DNA of 64,000 bases from Psococerastis gibbosa (taxonomy: Eukaryota > Arthropoda > Insecta > Psocodea > Psocidae). Made by a program: the position numbers and the translations under genes. The notes under the pieces were generated by a model. That model was not told the DNA's origin and searched no databases. It saw only the letters and a list, made by a program, of their open reading frames with translations. Every line of letters starts with the position of its first letter. Within the stretch, counting starts at the first letter, position 1. The stretch covers positions 11,036,001-11,100,000 of the forward strand of contig OZ020485.1 in the NCBI GenBank assembly GCA_963971405.1, given 5' to 3'. Of this stretch, positions 56,695 through 64,000 are shown piece after piece.

Positions 56695-56765
56695 TGCTTT
56701 CACCCGAAAGGTTATTGGTTGGAGTCTCACATTTGCTACATTTTCCGGCCATGGTTCGTGAGTTC
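56695..56765 (+). mobile_element. SINE S-Glu, head fragment
   Basis: GCTTTCACCCGAAAGGTTAT, TGGTTGGAGTCTCACATTTG and CTACATTTTCCGGCCATGG. Body and tail missing. Confidence 0.65.
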
Positions 56766-57544
56766 GGGGATTTTGCTAGTTGTGTTATTTGTTAATATTA
56801 TTTCGTAGTCTGAAAAAAACACCTCCACTTCTTGCCAGAAGCATAATCGTGGCATTTCAGTCTTTCGGGGACCTTGGTCGAGGTAACAACATCAGTCTGC
56901 CATTTTTCTATGCTATTCTCTTTGCGCATATTCCGTTTCGCTAGATATTCCAAGGTTTCCACGGACGCCCCAGAGATCTTCGGCTCTTTATGTTACAGGC
57001 TTTCTTCTGTACTTTAGCGAAATTATCTCCTCAACCTCCCACTATTCAATAATAGTTCCTAACATACAGTATGATGTAGATTATACATGTACATGTTTGG
57101 ATATGATAAGAATCGCATGCGACCAATATGTAAAGTAGCGGCGAGGGGGTCAGTATAGGGTCAGGATTGAAGGCACTGGCACAGGATGTACTCGTAGCAT
57201 CCTCCAGAGTCCAGAGCGTGATGCACGGTGACAGAACTCTCACGCGAGTCCTGAACCTGACCGGGGTGCCAAACCGAGTGACCTCCGCAGAAACTGTGCC
57301 ACTGGGTAAAGGATGCTGCTCCACCACCTCAGTAGAGATTCTCTAGGAGAAGCTGCGACTATGCTGGGGGAATTTGATTTATTTTGGATCCTGCAGTTTC
57401 TCCTTTATAGACATCTTTAAGCGACGATTGGCGATTATCGTGACAATTTGGACGTTGGAGGAGACTGGCATTTGTTGAAACGTGGCTCTCTGTTATTTTA
57501 ATATTCACTTGACAGAAAAAGAATTCGGTTAAACCGTGCACTTG
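56766..57544. other. Unclassified stretch with an S-AAG fragment
   Basis: 57408-57455 on the minus strand matches the S-AAG 3' end (ATAATCGCCAATCGTCGC then TTAAAGATG). The 93-codon minus frame at 57046-57327 has no motif. Confidence 0.45.
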
Positions 57545-58025
57545 TTAAGAATTTCTCTCTTCACTTGTTACAACACGATTGAAACATACGGCTTGGAAAC
57601 CTTGAATCTTATGGTCAATGACGCCAACATAAAACAGTATTAGGAAGTAAGATAATAAGGAGGATCTATGGACCCCTATGCGAAGACGGAGAGTGGCGCA
57701 TAAGAAACAACACCGAAATAGACGCAATACTCAACGGAGAAGGCGCATTCCGGTTTATAAAAGCACAACGCCCAAGATAGCTGAGACACCTCATAAGAAT
57801 GTCAGACGGCCGCATGCCGAAGATGTACAAAGCAAGCATTACAGGAAGACGAGTGGCCGAAAGTCCTCGAAAACGCTGGAGGGATGAACAAGAAACTGAC
57901 CTTCGCGAGTTGGGAGACCGTAGATGGTGGATCGTCGTACAAAACCGAGACGAGAGACGACTGGAGGAGTGTTGTCGAGCTGGCCAAAGCTCAACAACGG
58001 CGGTTGATCCAGAAAAAGAAGAATA
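57545..58025 (+). pseudogene. Decayed LINE, reverse-transcriptase C-terminal end
   Basis: One frame over 57650-57780 reads [20 protein letters not shown], then [20 protein letters not shown] and, after a stop, LRHLIRMSDGRMPKM. The 75-codon frame 57799-58026 continues: GRRVAESPRKRWRDE (residues 16-30), DLRELGDRRWW, and ends CCRAGQSSTT and EKEE. This is the classical C-terminal tail of a non-LTR ORF2 protein, same family as 19090-19565, and less broken. The AGAAAAAGAAGAAT end is a decayed (AAG)n tail. Clade uncertain. Confidence 0.85.
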
Positions 58026-58473
58026 AGATGACTTGTTACAACGAAGCCGACTAGAAACTCAGGCCCCTTGTGACTAAATTATACTCTTGTAAGACTTCCA
58101 TTTTTATATTCTTTTAGTAGAAATTAATGCGAATAAGCCATTTAAGCTGTTAGCGTCTAATGTTTCAAGATTGTGCTGTTTTCTGACTGACCTTTTATTA
58201 GCCAGCTTCAAAGACGATTCGATGAAGTCCACAACAGGCTATCATTGACTAGAATACTTGCCGACAGCTACATTCATTGATCACTGATTACCAAACTTTG
58301 GGTGTGCATCGACTGTGGCGTCAGGTTGGCAGAATACTGGACCCAGAAACTAGGAATCTATACCTCAGACACGAAAAGAAAGAAAGGAAGACCGAACTTT
58401 GGTAACTGCCAACTGATAAAATGAGAAAGACTTATGATGCAGCAGTAGGATCCGGGCTGATAGGGCTTGGTCG
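58026..58473. other. Unclassified stretch
   Basis: No frame of interest. It may contain further LINE-derived 3' text, but no motif is readable. Confidence 0.3.
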
Positions 58474-58755
58474 ACAGGCGCAGATCTAGAATGAGAGGGG
58501 GCTAAGACTAAATAAGATTTTTTTTTTTAAAACAGGGCAGAATTATTGTGGTTTTATGCATTTCATTTTCAGAGCAATAAGGGTTCTAAATTATAGGTAA
58601 TTACTACAATTCAGCACAAAGGGGGCCCGGGGGTTCCCTCGGGAGAAAATTTGTGAAAAATAGGACTGAAATAGTGGGGTTTTACGCATTTTGAAGAACC
58701 TAATGGGGGGGGGGGGGTTATAGCCCCCATAGCCCCGTAGATCTGCGCCTGATGG
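58474..58755. mobile_element. MITE-like unit enclosing a GC-block and G13 run
   Basis: Tips CAGGCGCAGATCTAGAATG and complement CCCGTAGATCTGCGCCTG. Inside are GGGGGCTAAG, the GC-block GGGGGCCCGGGGGTTCCCTC with AGTGGGGTTTTACGCATTTT, and G13 at 58705-58717, then AGCCCCCATAGCCCC. It suggests the GC-block repeats are internal parts of such elements. Confidence 0.65.
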
Positions 58756-60879
58756 TCGATATCAAAGCGTACTTTCAAGCGTTTCGCCAACATCTGCGGT
58801 CGATATTTTTATTTCCCCAACGTCGATATCAAAGATTGTATCTTGGAGCTTATAATAGCCAATTAACTAGGAACGCACCCTGAACTATTTAAATATGCAC
58901 CTACCGTGCATACTTAGGACGGTTTCTTCCGCAAAAACGAAAGTATGAGGATGTCAGTTTAATCGATACAGTGTTCCCCATCATACCCGATACACGTCAA
59001 AACTAGCAAGCAGAAGCACGACCTACGACCACGCAAAAATGGAAAGTAGCCATACTTAAAATGTTAATGGCGGGGTGAACATGTTACTATACAAGCAGTT
59101 GAAATCTGGACGGATGTGTCCCGCCCAGTCGGCTATCTAATGCCAACATCACACTGCATTTTGATGCATCTCGTCCCGCTGCACATAGCTTATTTTCAGC
59201 CAACTACCCACTGTATATATATGTGGAAACTCGTTCATCATGAACCAATCAATAAATTTACCGGCTAATCAATCAACCTCGTGCACTTCTGCTTTCAATT
59301 ATTTGATAAAGCGATTAAAAATTGCATGCCGCGGGCGTGAAAGTTGCACTAAAGATTGACGAGGATATGCCGGGGACGCGGGTCACGTGTGCGGCAAATA
59401 TTAAAAAAGTGGATTTCTAATGAGAGTATTCAGAATATTAATGGATTTTACTTGTTAGTTTTATGTCCCCCAAAATATAGTATCAGGCTCATGCAATAAT
59501 AGGGACTATCGGCGAGGGGAAAAGCACGGATTCTCTGCTCTAAAGAAGAACGACATCTGTGGTTGCTATCTATCTAGAGCTTCTTCCAACCCTTCTTCCA
59601 AAATATAACTGGATTTCTGCAACCAAATCCTAAAACAGCAGCTTGCATTAACTAGCGCATCTTTTTAGGAATTGACACTGTACCTAAGGATCCATTAAAC
59701 ATATAATAGCCCTTAAAGAGAATGATTTATAGTAAAAAAAAAACGCAATATCACGGGAGGCACTTAAGTATGTTAAGATCAGTTACCACACCTACTGTAC
59801 TGCAGGTATACAGGTCCATATATCGATAACCGGCGAGGGTGGTGGCCTTCATCGTTCTAAGACAATTTAGTTTGAGTACCTAAGGTGCATAATGGGTGTA
59901 GGTTGCCTGAGGGCTGTTTGCAGTAGACAATACGCAGTCTTAATTCTCCAATTACCCAGTCATGACTCGGCAAACACTTTAAACTCGTCTTATGCAGTAA
60001 AGCCCCGCACTTGCCCTGGGGGCACTCATAATAACAATACAAGAATGTAACCTTCCATATTTGCAACTCGCTAGATCAATTTATTTTATTGACAGCTTTG
60101 CTGCAAACGTATGTTTAATAACTGCGTCTTTTATCCACGGTATGTAGAGTGCAAGGGGGCGTTGGACGTTTCAACTTTTAGTACCTTAATGATCGCACTT
60201 CCATTTTCTTGTAACTCTGTAAAAAGTATTTGTGCCATAATTCTGCTGAGGGGCATTTCTAGTCCTTTAGTGCCGAAGCGTAAATTGCAATAAACTTGAA
60301 GAAAAACATCACGGTCTCTTTTCTAATTTTATATTACACATTTTATGTCAATACTGACATTAGTGACATTGTACTTTTCATGTCATTCATCGAGTTGGAT
60401 GCATCAATTTTGGAAATAAATGTAAACTGTTTGAATTCAAAAGTACTTTTTGTATACAGCCTTTTGTATGTAGTACTATACATGTATACTGTGCTACTGT
60501 GCATATAGGTAGGTACTTAATAAGGGAACTCAGTTTAGTGAGATTTTTTTCTCAAATAGCCCAATAAAAAGGTACGGTAGGCGAAATTGCGTGGTTGCCA
60601 GGTTATTTTCCTTTAGTAATTCGACCGAAACAAATTTAAAATTCATATTGAGGATTTCTCTTTTTCAAGTTACCGCCTCATGGCGGGTTGACAGCAAATT
60701 GTGACATCTATGCCTCCACTCCCCTCGATCCTGGCACACCCTTAGCTTCAAGAATGTAGTCCCCCCCAACAGCTTCCATCATTTGCTGCGGATATTCTTT
60801 TCTTGGGCGTCCATTGCCTTCTACGGTTCCTTCTGTGGTGCAACTGAAGAAATTACCGTGTTGTAGCAAATGTCCGATT
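58756..60879. other. Apparently single-copy stretch, no gene recognised
   Basis: Frames up to 70 codons (60296-60508), without motif. A run of POU/homeobox-like AT words near 59240-59340 is noted without claim. Confidence 0.35.
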
Positions 60880-61080
60880 GTGGATTTGTTCTTCTTCTTT
60901 TTCCTCGCTTTTATCCCTAGGCGGTATCACCGAAACGGCAAGTTCTCTTCTAATCCTTGAGATTATGTGCTTCGGCTGCAGTTGCTCCTACAATTCTGAG
61001 GTCTTGGTGGACTTTGGCTTCTACTGTTAGTCTGGGCTGTCCTCGTCTTCTTTTTCCCTCAACTTCGATTTATTGATCAA
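60880..61080 (-). pseudogene. Decayed LINE 3' end
   Basis: The minus strand reads RGQPRLTVEAKVHQDLRIVG, then ATAAEAHNL, then TCRFGDTA, and ends in an (AAG)n-like GAAAAAGAAGAAG. The 'GRPRLRW..V..DLR..G' pattern and ending are those of a LINE ORF2 C-terminus, of a lineage different from 57545-58025. About 55 codons remain. Confidence 0.65.
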
Positions 61081-61141
61081 AATGCACCCCGATCTTCCGA
61101 ATCCTTATCACTCTTTTCAAGATTCATTTGAGAGTAGTGAC

Positions 61142-61157
61142 GGGGGGGGGGGGGGGG
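61142..61157 (+). repeat. G16 run
   Basis: Sixteen consecutive G, the longest homopolymer G tract in the window, with no matching C-run nearby. Confidence 0.95.
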
Positions 61158-61809
61158 TAGTCACGGAATTCCAGTCTGAAAGTTGTTACCGGAGAACGTG
61201 AAACCAAAAAGTTGTTTGGTTTGTACAGTGCACAGTTTGTCTCGTACGCGAACTCGGTTCCGTTATCTTCCGCCAATCCTTGTCGATTATTATCTGTGGA
61301 AAGTGTATAGGTTGACATCAAGGACGTGTACTTGTTTGCCAGAATTCATGCTCTTCATGCAACAGCAATAATGTCCGAAAAATGCAATCCAAGAAGGCAA
61401 TCCTAATTATGTGACATTTTTGACTGCTCTACAACTGATGTTTTATCAGATATTTGATTTTTACACACGTACAACTTATCCCTACTCTGACTGTCTCCTA
61501 ATCGGAGGAATTTATATAGTTACAGATGTAGCCTAACTCTTTGTAGTATAAACATGTGATTTTATCAATGCTTCTAATAAAACGAGCTCATGGGGTCACG
61601 ATCTCCACGATCGGTCACGTATGGACATAGCAGGAAATTCATTTGTTTATACAATTTTCCAGAAGCTGAGCGTCAGGTGCATAATTCATGACCGCTCTCT
61701 GCTACAACTGCGATACATGACGGATGGATAGACAGCATGCGCATAGTCGGATAATGGACAAGTCGCTGCGGCCGGTCGCATTCTTAGACGACCGCGGGTC
61801 ACGACGGCT
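61158..61809. other. Unclassified stretch
   Basis: No gene or repeat match seen. Confidence 0.35.
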
Positions 61810-63290
61810 AAGTTATGTCCTTCTTTTCCAGCCAATATCAATGTATACGGTAATCCAGCATTACTGGTCAAGAAAGGCCGGTCTTGGAGAGTTCTCCATG
61901 CCCGACTAGAAATGCAAGAATTTTTTCCCCCAGATACTGAAGCACTGTGCATTTGGATGTGTGTTGGGGAAATTATATTTGGCAGATCTGCAGAGTATGA
62001 TTATGGATATGGCGCGTAGATATTGGTCACCCCTGGTTCACATAAACATTGGACAGTTTCTATTTTTTATTTAATTTAGTACGTAAGCTATATTATAAAG
62101 ACTTGGTCGATGGAAGTTGTAGAGGACCAGGGTCACCGAGTTGAGGGGAGGGGGCAAAGGTCCAGCTGCCGCCGGGAAATTAACACGGTTCCACTCAAAG
62201 GGTTATACTACTGTAAGAATTAGTGCCTAATCCCTCCGGACCCTCCCCAGTGTCCAGAGTATATTTTACTAGGAAAATTTTTTATTAAATAACGTTAACT
62301 GCTTTTAAATTAAGTCGGTGTAAAAAAATAAGTGCCTATCTTTTTAAAAGACCTCCATTTCGTATCACAACAAGACAATTAAAGAAACCTCATGTTCCAT
62401 ACACCATTGCCATTAACCTTTACCAATCGGTTATTGGGAATGTACGATTTGCTTTTAATGTATTAATGAAATCATTTATTAACACCAACGTTGTGCCCTC
62501 CTTTGTGCGGACAATATCAATGTACGGTAATCCAGCAGTACTGGTCTAGAAATGCTTGTATCCACGTGTTGATCATGCTCTACTAGAAATGCTCATTTCT
62601 CCCAGATTCCGAAATATTGCAAATTTGGACGAGAGCCAGAGAAATACATATGTATTGATGAATTAATTAATGAATGCCTTAGTTATGTCTATCTTATGCA
62701 AAAAATAGCATCACTTGGCAAGAAACTATAGTCTCCAGCAGGGCTTCTTTCTTCATGCTCGATCAGAAATGTTGATATGTAGATCTGGAGCGCATTAATG
62801 TATTGATGAATGCCAAAGTTCCTTCTTATGCAGAGAAATATCAACATGTAGGGTAATCCAGCATTACTTGAAAATAAATGCGCGTTTCCAGCTATTCTTC
62901 ATGCTCGACCAGAAATGTTCATATGCAGATCTGGTTAATGAATGCCTAAGTTTATGACCTTCTTATGCTGAAAATATCAATCTAGGGTAATCCAGCATTT
63001 CTTGACAATAAATGCGTGTCTCCTGTTGTCTTCATGTTCGACCAGAAACGTGCAGATCTGGAGCGCATTAATGTATTGATGAAAGAATTATTGAATGTCT
63101 AAGTTATGAACTTCTTATGCATAAAATATCAATCGAGGGTAATCCAGCATTACTTGAAAATAAATGCGTGTCTCCAGCTGTTCTTGATGCTCGACTAGAA
63201 ATGTACATTTTTTCCAGATTCCGAAGTGCTGCACATTTGGATGCGTGCCAGTGAAATACATCCAGATCTGGAACTCATTAATGTATTTCT
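61810..63290 (+). repeat. Degenerate satellite-like array, units about 136-186 bases
   Basis: ATATCAA followed by GGTAATCCAGCATTACTTG occurs near 61836, 62514, 62838, 62974 and 63126, with a decayed unit near 62700. Each is followed by AATAAATGCGTGTCTCC, CATGCTCGACCAGAAATG, CAGATCTGGAGCGCATTAAT and a CTAAGTTATGAC...TTCTTATGC link. Unit length varies by deletion. A gap of non-matching DNA lies at about 62000-62500. Frames in it are incidental. Confidence 0.75.
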
Positions 63291-63904
63291 AAAGAGAAAG
63301 AAATCAAAATAAGTACATGGCGTGCAGACATTAGTGTCATGCATAGGCGCCTTCGATGGTCTCCAGGGGGCTAGTGGTGCCACTCCCAGCTGAATTAAGA
63401 GGCGAGGAGTGTGCCTGGTGTCAGATGAACTGGTTTAAGCTGCGTTAGTAATTTCACTTAGGCAGGGCAATGCGGGAGATAAAGGAATTAACGTATATTA
63501 TGCCGATTTAAGTCCCTTCGCTAACGGGGGAGCCTATAAAAATCCATCAAACAGGATAAGATCAGCAGGTATAGGTTCCATCGACCGTACGAGAGACATT
63601 TACTTTCAACGATACGTAAGGTTGAATTCTAGTCGTTTGGGTAGACTTTCTTAAGCTGTTTAATGATGGAAAATTCTTGATTCTATTAAATAAAGATGAC
63701 AAATATTTCTATATTATATACTGTATATATAATATATTTTTCCGCCAAGACTGCTAAGCTACACCGAAAAATATAAGGTCCTGCACGCACCATCCTACAA
63801 AATATATTTAGGTTATCTACACCTTCCCTGGAACTCTATAATATTTAAGAAGATATATTAATATTACACATACACATTAACACCGTCACGTGACACCTAA
63901 CTGC
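63291..63904. other. Unclassified stretch
   Basis: AT palindrome TATATACTGTATATATAATA near 63715. No gene seen. Confidence 0.35.
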
Positions 63905-63962
63905 TATGGTATTAAATAATAAACCCCGGTATTATAATAATCCCAAATCGCCAATGATCGGG
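63905..63962. repeat. Possible HM MITE remnant
   Basis: ACCCCGGTATTATAATAATCC and AATCGCCAATGATCGG resemble an HM tip (GATCGAGGCGATTATAATACC complemented). Only one end fits. Confidence 0.35.
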
Positions 63963-64000
63963 CTAAAAGTTCCAAAAACGTATCCTTCGCTGTGAACTAA

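Noticed and set aside
63711-63740. TATATACTGTATATATAATA palindrome as a regulatory site
   Set aside because: Simple AT dyads like this occur repeatedly in the window and have no attached gene.
1-64000. CRISPR arrays, operons, ribosome-binding sites
   Set aside because: Repeat structure, SINEs and LINE remnants show eukaryotic DNA; the tandem arrays have diverged units, not identical short repeats with unique spacers.
1-64000. LTR retrotransposon or other virus-like element
   Set aside because: No paired direct terminal repeats and no gag, protease, integrase or capsid-like peptides seen in any frame.

Overview
The window looks like gene-poor, AT-rich nuclear DNA of a metazoan, probably a marine or aquatic invertebrate. 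The signs are tRNA-derived SINEs, degraded non-LTR (LINE) retrotransposons, many MITEs and foldback elements, short-period tandem arrays, and an excess of the palindromic word TAGGCCTA and its partial forms. The species cannot be fixed from the sequence. No reading frame exceeds 136 codons. The only protein similarity I can recognise is the C-terminal end of LINE reverse transcriptase proteins, in five decayed copies. I find no rRNA, no intact tRNA gene, no CRISPR array, no LTR or virus-like element, and no host exon I would defend. The window is best read as intergenic or deep intronic DNA.

Layout. 0-9 kb: foldback MITEs of one modular superfamily (1-128, 4969-5359, 6082-6341, 8470-8693), a three-deep nest (1165-2176), a second repeat family (2188-2990), and hAT-like MITEs. 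9-20 kb: LINE remnants (9560-9860, 13875-14690, 19090-19565), three SINE families, one SINE inserted in another with two sets of target duplications (18311-19016), and more foldbacks (12964-13103, 17547-17781). 20-32 kb: GC-block repeats, copies of the two mid-size repeat families, a 125-base tandem array, and a 1.42-kb long inverted repeat (28006-29421). 32-46 kb: scattered SINEs, MITEs, short tandem duplications and about 3 kb of apparently single-copy DNA. 46-64 kb: a composite foldback (46723-47116), possibly inside a 2.6-kb inverted-repeat unit, further SINEs and LINE ends, nested G-run foldbacks, and a degenerate satellite (61810-63290).

The parts relate as mobile elements rather than as a pathway. 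The LINE remnants and one SINE family both end in (AAG)n, so they may be driver and passenger. A second SINE family ends in (ACT)n, carries 11-14 base target duplications, and shares its central domain with elements that have a different 3' part. The foldback superfamily (tips GGCGG or GGCGC followed by TTCCACCGAC, mostly 3-base TNA target duplications) reuses the same arms and loops in different combinations. That shuffling is the most unusual feature here.
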